60,000 bases of DNA from Takakia lepidozioides (taxonomy: Eukaryota > Streptophyta > Takakiopsida > Takakiales > Takakiaceae): NCBI GenBank assembly GCA_030704615.1, contig CM060734.1:61584042-61644041 (forward strand), written 5' to 3'. The translations under genes were made by a program, and so were the position numbers. Below the pieces are notes generated by a model. The model saw only the letters and a program-made list of their open reading frames with translations, was not told where the DNA came from and made no database searches. Position 1 is the first letter of the stretch. Every line of letters begins with the position of its first letter. This document shows positions 12,139 to 23,984 of this stretch, piece by piece.

Positions 12139-12951
12139 TGTCCAGACCTTCCAGCTCCTCACTCACCTGCGTCTCTTCTCTCGCATTCCGCCCTCTCTCT
12201 CTCTCTCTCGTCTCGCACACTCCGTCGATGCACAGACGTTTCGTCCAATTTCGGGTTCTAACGTTCTAATCTAACATCCAGTGGAACATTTCAAGTTCCC
12301 TGGTTAATAGAACGCGTCCTGTTTAGACCGACCGTCGACGGGTCGGTCGTATGAAAGCTCGGCGTGTGTTGAAGGAAAGCGCAGGTGGCAAGGAAGCGAT
12401 GGTGAAGAAGGGAGCGCACGAAGCCTTCCTGTTCTTCTGATGCGCATAAGTTACGATCTGATTGCGGTTGCATTCATTGCAAGTTTTCTCAGTTCCCGAC
12501 ATACCAGGATCGCACCGAAATTTTCTAGCGTCTGCGGTCCTTTCAAGTTCTTCAATTTGCTTTCAATTTGCAATTCGTCTTACTTTTCTCTCTGTTCTCA
12601 GGTTCCAGCAATTGCGTGTGTTATGTTCTTGTGATTCCTCAAACCTGAGGAATGGCCTTGGGCTAGCAAATATGTTAGCTCGGTGTCAGACTCTGGTAGT
12701 CCGACTATTGCACTAGATGAAAGCTCAAACGACTAAGATTGGCCGTTTGAGGAGATCTGCTTGAAATTAGTTATACCTAAAGTGAACAGATTTTGATGTC
12801 AAGGTGTTCATAGTTCGGGATGGACTCCGGTTAACATTAGTCTTGATAGGATTGGTAGGGATCAGCCTGAAGGAGGAGGCGGGATCTTATAAACTATACG
12901 TTGTGCTGTATATGCCAAGTATATAACTTCTCTCGGAAACAGCTACACCAC
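12139..12951. promoter_or_regulatory. Shared intergenic region between L3 (minus) and CHMP1 (plus)
   Basis: The two genes are head to head with about 0.8 kb between start codons. The interval holds a CT-rich run at 12186-12208, usual for plant 5' leaders, and must contain both promoters and perhaps the missing first exon of the L3 gene. No convincing TATA box was assigned. Confidence 0.45.
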
Positions 12952-13563
12952 ATGGGGAATTCAGAGAAACTAATGGAGCAGGTGATGGAGCTGAAGCTGA
13001 CGTGTAAGACCCTAAACCGACAGGCCAGAAAGTGCGAGAAGGAGGAGAAGACGGAGAAGCTCAAGGTGAAGAAAGCAATGGAGAAGGGTAACATGGACGG
13101 AGCTCGCATCTATGCGCAAAATGCCATCCGCAAGCACAATGAGCAGTCTAACTATATCCGCCTCGCATCACGGCTTGATGCCGTTGTCTCACGCCTGGAC
13201 ACACAGGCCAAAATGATGATTATCAGCAAATCCATGGCAAATATTGTCAAGGCTCTTGACACCGCTCTGGCCTCCAGCAATCTCCAAAAGATGTCGGAAA
13301 CCATGGACCAATTTGAGAAGCAGTTTGTGAACATGGAGGTGCAATCAGAGTTTGTGGAGAACGCCATGGCTGGGAGCACGTCATTATCGACCCCTGAAGA
13401 CGAGGTCAACTCCTTAATGCAGCAAGTGGCTGATGACTACGGCCTGGAAGTGTCAGTGGGGTTGCCTCAGCCAGCCTCACATTTGGTGCCTGCTAAGGAA
13501 CCGGAGGTTTCAGCAGAAGATGATCTGTCCCGTCGCCTTGCGGAGTTGAAAAGCCGAGGCTGA
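12952..13563 (+). CDS. CHMP1: ESCRT-III component CHMP1
   Basis: CHMP1 (Did2) is an ESCRT-III subunit acting at endosomes in multivesicular body sorting and in recruiting VPS4. The intronless 203-aa frame starts [16 protein letters not shown]; the in-frame triplets upstream of 12952 are non-ATG and poorly conserved, so this ATG was chosen. It has the basic helical hairpin ([37 protein letters not shown]), the conserved block [36 protein letters not shown], and the C-terminal MIM1 helix [14 protein letters not shown] that binds VPS4 MIT domains. The length equals that of the Arabidopsis protein as I know it. It shares its 5' region with the L3 gene and faces a possible minus-strand gene at its 3' end. 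Confidence 0.95.
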   Translation: MGNSEKLMEQVMELKLTCKTLNRQARKCEKEEKTEKLKVKKAMEKGNMDGARIYAQNAIRKHNEQSNYIRLASRLDAVVSRLDTQAKMMIISKSMANIVKALDTALASSNLQKMSETMDQFEKQFVNMEVQSEFVENAMAGSTSLSTPEDEVNSLMQQVADDYGLEVSVGLPQPASHLVPAKEPEVSAEDDLSRRLAELKSRG

Positions 13564-13587
13564 TCTGCTACAGTGATGTTCAAACCT

Positions 13588-13812
13588 TCAATGAATTTCC
13601 ACCCGCATCAAGTGAGGTACATTCCCTTTGAAGTTTAGGAAGTCTGCTCTGAGGAACTTCGAGCTTGTGTCTGCATAAATTGCACGAGTACGTATCTGCT
13701 CTCCAGCAACCGGCACCTTGTGGATGAAGCCCAACGCATGAGAATCGAGTAACTTTCTTGTGCTCAAGGATTGGCAGAGCATTGTGCGTGATGACTGTTT
13801 CGAGATTGTCAA
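13588..13812 (-). CDS. Possible terminal exon of an unidentified gene, convergent with CHMP1
   Basis: A minus-strand frame ends at TGA 13588-13590 and reads GFIHKVPVAGEQIRTRAIY, then SSKFLRADFLNFKGNV and HLMRVEIH, a composition typical of a conserved folded protein. An overlapping frame (13580-13882) reads VKTVFLPNPSRFDNLETV, which may be its upstream continuation through a splice or a one-base shift. I do not recognise the family and could not assemble upstream exons between 13.9 and 15.4 kb. Its stop lies 25 bp from the CHMP1 stop, so the two transcripts would overlap at their 3' ends. Confidence 0.35.
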   Translation of the reverse strand: MTISKQSSRTMLCQSLSTRKLLDSHALGFIHKVPVAGEQIRTRAIYADTSSKFLRADFLNFKGNVPHLMRVEIH

Positions 13813-15470
13813 ATCTACTAGGATTCGGCAAGAACACGGTTTTCACTCTAGGATATGACATAAGTTTATGTTTGAGGGGCATTCACAATATTGAATGCAT
13901 CATCCAGGCCCATGAAGTTTCATAAGCAGAGAAGAGTTATCAGGCAAGGCATGCAAATACCTAAAAGAAGAACGAAGATATATCATTTATTACATCATCG
14001 TACTGACCCAGATGCAAATGGAAAGTCTGGGATGGACTCTAGCAAATGTTGTTCGATCTTGGTGCTTGACAGCTTATCTAATGTTTTTCTTGAACATACA
14101 GTAGCATCTTGTTTTCCACCTGGTTCTTCATAACTGGATTGCACACTGAACTTCCATTGCTTTTTTCCGGAAACCCTACCTTTCACCCTCTTTTAGAGAT
14201 GGCAGAGGCTTTTAGCTTTGGGTGCTGTCTACTTTTACATTGACTGTTTTCTTGCAGGCCTTGCACAACTTGACAGGCTCTGTTGTATGGTCAGTAGTCA
14301 TTGTAAATGCGAGACTTGGGACATGTTGAGAACATTACATGTGATTTCATATTGAGATCAATGAGCCATACCAAGAGGTACAGAAAAATGACGCTGACGG
14401 CTCCACAGATGGAGCCTGAATTTGAATGCTCCCTGACTCAACAAGATGAGCTTATTCTCTAGACTCTTGGACTCTGTTAAACTTTCAGTTGATTACTCCA
14501 ACCATGTAAATCAACTTGTAAGTGGACATTATGATACAAATAGTTACACAATGTAGGGATGAGATTAAAGATCTTGTTCACTCCAGAGGACCCTGCTTCT
14601 AATTTGGACACACATCCCCTCGGTATGAGAATTACCCAAAGTTGATCATAACTTGTAATGTGACTTTACCTTTGTCCGAATTCTCCCGCACTCCCTTAGC
14701 CTGTTATTGGGCCGCGTCCTCCCTCTTGACAAGTAAATAGCTGGATGTGACGGTTCCTTTCCTCAAGAGATGTTGCATAACTCCTCTACTACTCATCCTT
14801 TTAGAGGGGTGATTGCCTGCAGCATACTATTGTGATTGAACTTGACATTGATCCACATATCTGGATCATGCCTAGCTGGTAGAAAGGATGCCACAGTACA
14901 CTTTGATACAAAGCTCCAAGCATAGAATGAAAATGCACATTCTACAACCAATTCACATACCGTGACTGGCTTCTGGAACACAGCTGCAGTGCATCAGTAC
15001 AATGACACAAATGGTGCAGCAAAAGATGTCAGGACTCGCTCTGTAGTTGCAACATGCAGGCCATCTTTGAATTGCTATTTGTACATAGTTCCCAATTGCA
15101 GATACTTACTTCTCTGTCCAAATTATAGAACTCAATAATTCTTATTCATTGTACTCCAGAGTTTCCTCCAATCGTCAAAAAATCTCCTCCTTAGCCAAAT
15201 AAGACTTATCCAATATTAGATCAAGATCCGTCATTAATGGAGCATCGCTGTCAAAATAGACGTTGCATGCATACCCTGCAACACCTACACAACATTTATG
15301 AGTGTGTAGGAGAGCAGCACTATTATGGTGGCAACCTCATTTTTCAACTGTGGTCTTCAATCCAGCAGTAGAAGAAATTTATATAATCCCTCTGATTCTA
15401 GAGACTAAACTCAAAGCAGGCTGTCTGAAGATGCTTTGGTCCAAAAATGACTGACCCAGCTTTGTCATAC
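13813..15470. other. Unassigned interval
   Basis: Minus-strand frames at 13995-14186 and 14793-14981 could be exons of the gene ending at 13588, but I see no supporting motif or splice chain. Otherwise nothing is recognised. Confidence 0.4.
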
Positions 15471-16964
15471 CTATCCTTCTGCAGTAGCCTTTGACCCCAG
15501 GACTGGAATATCTTCATACCGTTTCTGCACAACCATAAAGATGATAGTCTCAGGACTGCCAACACTAGTAAAACGTGTACATTTTAAGAAGTGCTACCTA
15601 TTCCCATCCCATCAGTTACTCACCTGGCAGGAGAAAGTATGGAAACACTGAAAAGACTCAAACATCTCTGCAAATATCCAGTTGTGTTAGCACCCTCATT
15701 GCACATACTTCGACTCGGCGCATTGCAACATGGCTTGCATAGGCGGCAAGTCCTCTACAATGAAGTCTGACCCAAAAGGACAGAGCCAGGCACAACCAGC
15801 TGAATTGACAATTAGGGGTGTCAACTGCCCCCGACAGTCCACGGAACCAGTAGAATGTTTGTCTCATATGTCAGCATCATCATGGTGCACCTTCAACTCT
15901 AGGGTTGAGGTGAGGCAGGGCTGCAGGACTTTGATTGAGTTGGAGATGCAGCCCGGTTTGGCTGGTACAGACTTCAATCCAGGACATCTAATGTCAAGGC
16001 AATTTCCACTGAATCCCCAAGCTCATGTATCCTCTTCAGTGACAACCAACTGATGCTTGCTTCTAGGCAGGTCATGTCTATCTATCTCCATGCAATACTG
16101 GAACAAACGCTGTCCAGTCCCAGAAGGTTAGGCTTCACCTGGTTGATCCCTACCCTATGAAATACAAATCTGGTTTGCCTCTGTCGATGAACTACAGACT
16201 GCACAATGCCACCATTAGACTTTGGTCTTCAAGCCTGTGCAGAGACTTGGAAAACTAACCCCACATCCCCAGCCCATGACTTCCTGGATGGACAAAGAAA
16301 GTAAAAGGACCGGAAGGAATCACATACCCCTTCATTCTTCATCTCCCAGACTTTGTTGATACTATAATCGATAACCTGCATCCACCAAGCCCCTCGCAAC
16401 CCTCAGGTTCCTCCTCCATTGTGTGCGCACATCATCCAATCTAGTTGCAAGGGTAACACCTACAGCTTCATAGTGTCTCGAGAGACACCTGTCTCGAGTA
16501 TCTTTTCTCAAGGGTTGTGGACTTCATGGCAAGCTAACATGAAGTCGTGAGCAGCAGGCGTATCAGCTACATGGTGACCCTACCTGCTCGTAGAAAATCA
16601 AGGAAAGAGGCGGCAAGCCCCGCCGTTACGTAGACACAAATGTACGGGAGTTTACGGGCCAGAAATAAACTGGGGAGGCGGTAGTAACAGTTCGAGAAAC
16701 AACATCAGATCATGCACATCAACTTCTTGCATGCTCGAAGATAACAACCTTCATGATCAGTTCAAACTTCCCAAAATTCTCAAAGATTCGAGACTACATC
16801 GAGCTGTGCATACAGAGTGACAGAAACCGAGACAAAGTCGGGGTAGGAAAACATACTCGCTCTCCAATGAGGGCCCCGGCGAAAATGAATGCCACATACA
16901 CAGAGTTCTTTCTCGTAATCACCCGCATTATGCTATCCAAGACGCCCGCACTCTGCCGATCCAT
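15471..16964 (-). CDS. QCR9: Cytochrome bc1 complex subunit 9 (QCR9/UCRY)
   Basis: Small single-span subunit of mitochondrial respiratory complex III. Three minus-strand exons, all too short to stand out as open frames: 16964-16857 (36 codons), 16375-16328 (16 codons) and 15524-15471 (17 codons plus TAG). Introns are GTATGT...GATGCAG and GTATGTG...GTGCAG, both in phase 0. The 69-aa product starts MDRQSAGVLDSIMRVI. It contains TRKNSVYVAFIFAGALIGER, the conserved membrane helix, then VIDYSINKVWE and KRYEDIPVLG near the C-terminus, in the family's order (plant proteins are about 72 aa). The start ATG at 16964 is the only one in frame, and a CT/GA run precedes it. The gene is head to head with UGDH. 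Confidence 0.9.
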
Positions 16965-17488
16965 GATGCCTGCCTCTCTCTCTCTCTCTCTCTCTCACGT
17001 TGTTGTAGACTTGACCCAGTGCAGCCAAATCCCTAAAATGGACGACGAGTTGTTTGGAGAGGCTGGTTTGTGACTAGTAAAAAGGTTCGTGAAAAATGAA
17101 ATGAAAAAGTTTGTCGGTGATGCCCACGTTTCTTAACATGGATGGTGCCGAGCAGCGGATCATTGCGTGGATGGCATCGAGAAGCAGAGATTTAATTTGA
17201 GGAGTGAGCGCAGCGAATCAGGAGAGCTGACAACTGCAGCAGAGGTCAAACTGTGTATCAATAATTCTGCGCTGCTCTCAAGGCCTCACTGTTTTGCTGC
17301 TTTCTGTGGATGTCTCGGGGTGTTTTAATAGACATTGCCTGAGAGGGTCTTGCTCCGTCTGGCTGTTTGCATTCCTGTGGAGGTTTTGGGACTGTGTGAG
17401 GCTTTTGAGTGTGATTGTTGGGGTGTGTGAGAGGGTACGGGGTTAGAGGGGTGGGAGCTCTTGGGTTTCTCTTGGGTTGCTTGTCGAG
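16965..17488. promoter_or_regulatory. Shared intergenic region between QCR9 (minus) and UGDH (plus)
   Basis: A 524-bp gap between divergent start codons. A CT run at 16976-16996 lies just upstream of QCR9. The UGDH side (17280-17480) is GT/GA rich and reads like a long 5' leader. No TATA box was assigned. Confidence 0.45.
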
Positions 17489-18931
17489 ATGGTGAAAATA
17501 TGCTGCATTGGGGCGGGGTACGTGGGAGGGCCGACCATGGCTATGATTGCTCTAAAATGCTCAGAGATTAAGGTGGTCGTTGTGGATATTTCCAAGCCGA
17601 GGATCGATGCTTGGAATAGTGACGATCTTCCTATTTATGAGCCCGGCCTTGACGAGGTGGTGAAGCAATGCCGGGGGAAGAATCTGTTCTTCAGCACTGA
17701 GGTTGAGAAGCACGTTGGCGAAGCAGATATCGTATTTGTCTCCGTGAACACGCCTACCAAAACCAGGGGTCTTGGAGCTGGAAAGGCAGCCGATCTCACG
17801 TACTGGGAGAGCGCGGCTCGGATGATTGCAGATGTCTCTAAGTCGGACAAGATCGTGGTGGAAAAGTCCACTGTGCCGGTCAAAACTGCGGAGGCCATTG
17901 AGAAGATCCTGACACACAACAACAAGGGCATCAATTTTCAAATCCTTTCTAACCCCGAGTTTCTTGCAGAGGGAACAGCTATTGAGGATCTGGCAAAGCC
18001 AGATCGCGTGCTGATCGGTGGGCGGGAGACCCCCGGAGGACAGAAAGCCGTGGAAGCTTTGAAAGCAGTGTACGCGCACTGGGTACCTGAAGACCGCATT
18101 CTCACAACCAATTTGTGGTCCGCTGAGCTGTCCAAGTTGGCAGCAAACGCATTCTTGGCACAGAGGATCTCTTCCATCAATGCCATGTCTGCACTCTGTG
18201 AATCCACGGGTGCTGATGTGTCGGAGGTGGCCTATGCTGTCGGAAAGGACTCACGGATCGGGCCCAAGTTCTTGAATGCCAGTGTGGGATTTGGGGGATC
18301 TTGCTTTCAGAAGGACATCTTGAACTTGGTATACATATGTGAGTGCAATGGCCTCCCCGAGGTTGCACATTACTGGAAGCAGGTGGTGCAGATTAACGAC
18401 TATCAGAAGACGCGCTTCGTGAAGCGCGTGGTCTCCTCCATGTTCAACACAGTGTCGGGAAAGAAGATTGCTGTTCTTGGCTTCGCGTTCAAGAAGGATA
18501 CCGGTGATACCAGGGAAACTCCAGCGATTGATGTGTGTCATGGACTCCTTGGAGACAAGGCTCTTCTTACCATCTATGACCCTCAGGTGACTGAGGATCA
18601 GATCAAACGAGATCTGGCCCTGAATAAATTTGACTGGGACCATCCTCAGCACTTGCTGCCCCAGAGCCCTACTGCGTTCAAGCAGGTTAGTGTGGTGTGG
18701 GATCCGTATGTGGCAACCAAGGATGCGCATGCGATTTGTGTGATCACAGAGTGGGATGAGTTCAAAAAGCTTGACTTTCAGCGGATCTATGACAACATGC
18801 AAAAGCCAGCTTTCATATTTGATGGCCGCAATGTCCTCAATGTGGAGGAGCTCCGGAAGATTGGCTTTGTAGTTTACTCGATCGGAAAGCCTCTTGATCC
18901 CTGGGTGAAGGACCTACAAGTTTCTATTTGA
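17489..18931 (+). CDS. UGDH: UDP-glucose 6-dehydrogenase
   Basis: Oxidises UDP-glucose to UDP-glucuronate with two NAD+ in the cytosol, supplying precursors of pectin and hemicellulose. The intronless 480-aa frame starts [19 protein letters not shown]; a TTG-initiated extension to 17477 is not credible. Seen: Rossmann motif GAGYVGG (residues 8-14), [25 protein letters not shown], the catalytic Cys at residue 272 in [10 protein letters not shown], the UDP-binding [14 protein letters not shown] stretch, and the C-terminal [12 protein letters not shown]. Length and Cys272 agree with characterised plant enzymes. No damage is visible. Single-exon coding regions are usual for plant UGDH genes. Confidence 0.97.
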   Translation: MVKICCIGAGYVGGPTMAMIALKCSEIKVVVVDISKPRIDAWNSDDLPIYEPGLDEVVKQCRGKNLFFSTEVEKHVGEADIVFVSVNTPTKTRGLGAGKAADLTYWESAARMIADVSKSDKIVVEKSTVPVKTAEAIEKILTHNNKGINFQILSNPEFLAEGTAIEDLAKPDRVLIGGRETPGGQKAVEALKAVYAHWVPEDRILTTNLWSAELSKLAANAFLAQRISSINAMSALCESTGADVSEVAYAVGKDSRIGPKFLNASVGFGGSCFQKDILNLVYICECNGLPEVAHYWKQVVQINDYQKTRFVKRVVSSMFNTVSGKKIAVLGFAFKKDTGDTRETPAIDVCHGLLGDKALLTIYDPQVTEDQIKRDLALNKFDWDHPQHLLPQSPTAFKQVSVVWDPYVATKDAHAICVITEWDEFKKLDFQRIYDNMQKPAFIFDGRNVLNVEELRKIGFVVYSIGKPLDPWVKDLQVSI

Positions 18932-20280
18932 AAGTTGATTGTTCCTCTCCTTCTTCCTCATTCTTTCTGTGGACACAGTAAATCTGTCCATAGACATCCG
19001 GTGTGGTAAGCAGCTTCTCTCACAGTGATTGGGTCCAAGATTCAGAGGATAGCGTGTCCAATTTTATTTGAAGGACCATGATTTTTTAGCACTCTTCATT
19101 TGAGGATTTAGCACGTAGCTGTCATCTCTAATAAGATGCATCTGCATCTTTCAGTTTAAAATGTTGGGCTCCATAATCTGAAACGTTGATGTGCTTAGCA
19201 TCATTCTAAATGACCCAGGGTTATGGCCATTGCCAGTGTTATCCTGAGGCTGTTCTATCTTAGACACATCTCCCAGCTTCACCATTTGGTTTGATGGTTC
19301 TTCAGCAAAATGAACCCCAACTGGGTAAGGATCCGGTGACTTTGTGCCTTCAAGTGTTCACAGCACAGACTCCAGGAAATAGTCAAATAATTCTCTCTCT
19401 CTCTCTCCCTCCCTCCTTGCAATGCTGATTCTGATTATGACTTTATTGTAAGGGCTCATCAATATTGAGGTGTTCTGCTAAGCAAAGGCACTCAAAAGGT
19501 ACACTAGTATAGTAAACTGTCTTTTCTATACTGGATGTTTGTGGAAATTGGTAACACCTCATAGAGATGGATATTAATACTAATACTCCTTTACTCTATA
19601 CAAATCATAAGACTCGGTGGCGGACAATATTACCTGTTAAAACCTTTTAATTTGGGGTACCAAACAGTTGGCATTACAAGGGATGGCTCTTTATGGCTAT
19701 CCTCTTGTTTGGCAACTCTATCTTGGATGTTGCGAATCTCTCATTATAATTGCAGAGCACTTGGAATTAGATATGGTTTGCCACTAGACTTTCTAGCACA
19801 CCTATTGGTTGCAAGGAAGGGGAAGGAGCCCGCAACCTTCAGTATACATGGGTAGTTACCTCAAGTTCCAGAAGTGGGGAAGGGGGCCAGCTTTTGGCAT
19901 CATGGCACACTTCAAGGTTCTTTCCTTACCATTCAAACTGTGTTTCTTATGAGGTCCCTTGCCATAGCAAACAATCACATCATTTTAAGTGGAGAGCAGT
20001 AGCATATTGCTGATTGTGTAGTAAGACTCATGTGGGCTTGCTGGCTCTATAAAGCTGTCCCACAGTGGATTTCTTGTTTCCTACCTTCTGCTAACGTGTA
20101 GATAAGCGTTTTTTGAGACTGGAAATTGGGACCAGATCTGGTTCCAGCCCTTTCCTTTATGGTTGACTCCTTCACAGGACAGTGGAAGAGACAAGATGGA
20201 GGCCTTTGCCTCTTTGCTGTGTTTGCTTTTTGTTCTCATGTTTTTGCTGCTTTTTGAAGGCATTCAGAGTTTCAGTAGGT
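18932..20280. other. UGDH 3' flank and intergenic DNA
   Basis: No gene recognised. A CT microsatellite lies at about 19393-19410. Confidence 0.45.
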
Positions 20281-21465
20281 CCAACAGACCCCCAATTTAC
20301 ACTTGTCTAGCACATGTCCACCTAGTTCAAGGACTCCCCCCCCCCACCATACTATACACCCCCACTAGACCCACTTTCCTGTCACTCCACTATACTACAA
20401 TTAATTATTTTGTGCACCAAATTATGACTCTAAAATATCACCTGAACTGTACAACATACAGGACCACCATGATCAACAATCTCCTCCCTACTTCCCCACC
20501 TTGTCACTCCTGCTCCACCTCCCAATACTCCTTGCCACAAACACAATCACATATTACAGCAGCAATGGCCCCTGCCATCAGGTACCCTCGACTCGCTATT
20601 TCCAGCTTGCTCATACACTCTTCCGGATACTAGTTCCACCTTCTCCCCCTATATTACCCCCCCAACCCCCCCCCCCCCCCCCCACTATATAGCGCATGCC
20701 CTTACCCATCCACCCCACCCACTCTACTTTTTTCCAATTCCACTACTCAATGGAATGACGCGGGGATATCCACCCAAGCCCCGTCACTATCGACGACATT
20801 ATCAGCCAGCTACCTACGGACCCACAAGAATGATACTCTCTACTTCCAACCAAACACTATTTCACTTACACACACTTACCAACATCTCTATGATCACTTC
20901 ACCCTTTTTCTCTCCATACCATTATCCACCAATCCCACTACCACCCGGCAAATCTCCACCTTTGGCCTCCCCATCCATCAATACCCTACACTTGTCAAAA
21001 CATCTCAAAAGCTCCAGGCATTCCCCCCCACAACACCTCATTTTCCCCTAATTATTGCCATCTCCCCGCTGCCTAGTACTTGCAATGAATATTTGGAATC
21101 TCAACCGACTCCCTAATTTGCTCCATCCTACATCAATTCCAAACATTGCCCCCACACCCCAATAAATATCTGACCCCTCCCCACTATCTCTCTGAACTAC
21201 ACACCTCGCTCAATCTCCTACAATCCACTCCTGGTGTAGTGCACCGAATACTCGGTGACCACCTGGCCACATTAACCACATCAGATCAAGACTGCCAAAC
21301 ATCTCCAATACATTCCCATTTCTATCCACACCCCTCCCAGTCATACCCCTACTTCTCCTGAGCCACACTCGACCACCCTCAACATCACCACCTGGAATGT
21401 TGGCTCTTTGGCCACCAGTATCCAAAGCCTGATCCACCTCCTCACAAATTCCACAATTCCGTTGT
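20281..21465 (+). mobile_element. LINE, 5' part (ORF1-like region and start of endonuclease)
   Basis: Plus strand is C/A-rich and G-poor with Pro/Thr/Ser-rich broken frames and homopolymer C tracts (near 20337 and 20664-20682). At 20750 a frame reads WNDAGISTQAPSLSTTLSA. At 21380 the frame NITTWNVGSLATS followed by LIHLLTN fits the first motif (TWN) of an apurinic-type LINE endonuclease. The frame stops abruptly near 21465, where foreign sequence starts; the reverse-transcriptase half resumes near 23985. Non-functional. Confidence 0.65.
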
Positions 21466-22399
21466 CGTCCCCCGCATCTCCCTACGGCAACGGCTTATCC
21501 GGGCATTGTCGCTCACATATGCGGACGGGTGGCGAGATAGGTGGCAGGGCCCACAAGTCAACTTATGCATCTCAGCTTGGTGCGCATCTCAGCCGTGCGC
21601 CCAGCGGGAGGGGGGGGGGTTTTGCCGTGGGAGGCTGCCATGCTGCTGGCCTTCCCACTAGCTCCCACGGCATTAAACGATCCCCGGGCCAAAAATGGGC
21701 TGGCATAATGCCATTGGCGTGTCTGTTTGTCACGCCACTGCCGTTCATGCTCTAAACTTGGTATACCTGGATGTGCTCATGTGTTTGGATGAACTTCTCT
21801 TTATGCTTTGCAGCTGTTTATGATTGGTCCTAACCTTGTGTCCTCTCGAATTGATCCCTTCCTAACGGCAAAGCATGTTCTAGTGAGTTTACATCCATGT
21901 GTCAGTACCGAACCCTAGAGGTATGGAGAATATCCTGGGGACGGGAGTTTAGTTTCACAGACGAGCCAAACGAGGCCTCCTGACTAGTGTGGGGCCCACT
22001 GTTGCAAAACCCCCGGTTATTCTTTTCGTATGAGTCGTGTGTAGGCATCCCTTGGCCGAGCTGCTGCCGTTGTTGCCAGCACCAACACTTTCACCATCTC
22101 AACGGCGCTACACGCCTTGCCGTAGCCTGGCGGTGATGCCGCTCATTGAGTCAAGGGGCATTTTCCTCTATTGTTGTTCTGGAGTTCTCTACTCTCTACC
22201 CCTAAGCCAACAGTAAATGCCCTCCACCACCATCGAAGTCTATCTATATATAGTATATATACATAGAAAGAAGACTTCGGCCATAGCCGGCGTAACTAAG
22301 AGCCACTTCATCTTAGGGCTACTGCCCCCTTTCGGGGGTGGGCCCTATAATAGGAAAGGTGTCCGGTGGGCACCAGGTAACCAAGGAGAGAGAGAAGGG
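21466..22399. mobile_element. Unidentified insertion inside the LINE
   Basis: GC-richer DNA between the LINE halves, unlike its flanks. It holds a G10 run near 21610, a perfect 11-bp inverted repeat TGCCGTGGGAG (21623-21633) / CTCCCACGGCA (21662-21672), and a TATA-rich stretch TATATATAGTATATATAC near 22243. No coding domain, target duplication or terminal repeat could be fixed, so the class is open; a solo LTR or non-autonomous element is possible. Confidence 0.35.
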
Positions 22400-23010
22400 A
22401 GGGCTGCTATGAACCCCCCTGAGTTCCCAGGGTGCACCAGAAGGGCTAGCTTCGAGTTGGCGTTTGTTGGTGATGATGGTTGAAGTGTTGTAAGATGGAT
22501 TGCTTTGAAACATTGATGGATTGGGAGAATGGGTATTTTGAAATTATCATGTAAATCATTGATACTGACATTGTGTATGCTGCCTTGGGTTCCGGCAGTG
22601 ATGACTGTGAGTGGGCCAGTCTTCCATCCCCATCGACAAATTGCAAGAATAGGTGGGGCGTATTTTTGTCGTTTTTCCAGGATTGAATCGTTGGGGTATC
22701 GATCATGGCAGAACGTAAACTCGATAAAGTGGATGATGAGCTGTGGGGATGGTGAGGTAGGTGGCGAGGCTTTAACGGGTAGCCCCTAGATAATGAGTAT
22801 GTCTGGGCATAGTCGGGGGGGGGGGGGGCATGAGCAGGGTACTCGGGTGCAGGTGCATGGTAAAAGCCATGGCGGCACAGTGTGGTCTAGTGGCCTCCCT
22901 TGGAAGGTACCGGCATTAATGAGTATGAACCATCGGGTTTCGGCGCGTTTTGTGAATAGTTTGCGTAAATGAGCTTCATGATGACCATCTGTTTTTTTTT
23001 CCACTTCATC
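22400..23010 (-). mobile_element. LINE 3' fragment, opposite orientation
   Basis: The minus strand reads RWFILINAGTFQGRPLDHTV and PPWLLPCTCTRVPC followed by LCPDILII, then EFTFCHDRYPNDSI, LTVITAGTQGSIHNVSI and DNFKIPILPIHQ. These are the C-terminal segments of the same LINE lineage whose zinc-finger end is at 28080-28275. A G15 run near 22818 corresponds to a poly-C tract inside the element. Broken and nested within the plus-strand LINE. Confidence 0.6.
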
Positions 23011-23900
23011 TGGAATAACAGGCACCTGAACAAGTTTCACAATGACAGCTCATTTGTTTTCCACGTCCTCTATACAAACAAACCCTAAATAAGCATTCAT
23101 GATGACCATATGATTTTTTTTTCACCTCTTCTTCAATAACAGAAACCTGAAGAAGTTTGACAATGATAGAGCTCAAGTTTTTTTTTCACCTCTTCTTCAC
23201 AAACAATCCCTAATTTATTCATAATGACCATCTGATTTTTTTTTCATCAACAGAAACCTGAACAAGATCGACAATGATAGAGCTCATTTTTTTCACCTTT
23301 TCTTCAGAAAGAAACCGTAAATAAGCATTCATGATGACCATCTGGTTTTTTTTCACCTCTTCTTCAATAACAGAAACCTTAAGAAGTTTGACAATGGTAG
23401 AGCTCAAGTTTTTTTTTCACCTCTTCTTCACAAACAATCCCTAATTTATCTAAATAAGCATTCATGATGACCATCTGGTTTTTTTTTCACCTCTTCTTCT
23501 AAACCTGAAGAAGTTTGACAATGATAGAGCTTAACTTTTTTTTCACCTCTTCTTCACAAACAAAGCCTAAATAAGCTTGAAGATGGTCATCTGTCAAATT
23601 TTCACTTCATCTACATTAATAAAAACCATTGCCTGTTTCACAATGAGTGGTCATATTTTGGGGCATGTTCTTGCCCATCCTCATTATTTTAATCCTCTCC
23701 TTCAATATTTCATCCATCCATCATTCATCCATCATGGATGAAATACTGGAAACGTCAGATAGCTTGACAATGAGCATCCAAACTTTTCTTGCCTCTTGTT
23801 CATGCAAGAATCCCTAAGTAAGATTCATGATGACTCACCCAGCCTTTTATTTCACCTCTTCTTCAATAAGAAAACCTCAGTAACTTTTACAATGACCATT
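22976..23900. repeat. Minisatellite of paired ~61-bp half units (period ~122 bp)
   Basis: ATGATGACCATCTG-type words recur near 22978, 23099, 23219, 23332 and 23465, with degenerate copies near 23578 and 23826. Each ~122-bp unit holds two related halves sharing a T8-9 run and CACCTCTTCTTC. One half continues AACAGAAACCTGAAGAAG, the other ACAAACAATCCCTAA and GCATTCATGATGACC. It starts at the end of the minus-strand LINE fragment. No coding role assigned. Confidence 0.75.
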
Positions 23901-23984
23901 CCATGTTTTCTATACCTCTTTTTTTAAGCGCTATAACTGCTTCCACGACAATAGGACCCTCTCTAAACAGAGGACTCGGGTATG

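Noticed and set aside
17561-18802. Minus-strand frames of up to 183 codons opposite UGDH
   Set aside because: Antisense shadows of a conserved enzyme gene.
22975-23900. CRISPR-like array
   Set aside because: The repeats are long, diverged, contiguous halves with no unique spacers; this is a minisatellite in a eukaryotic context.
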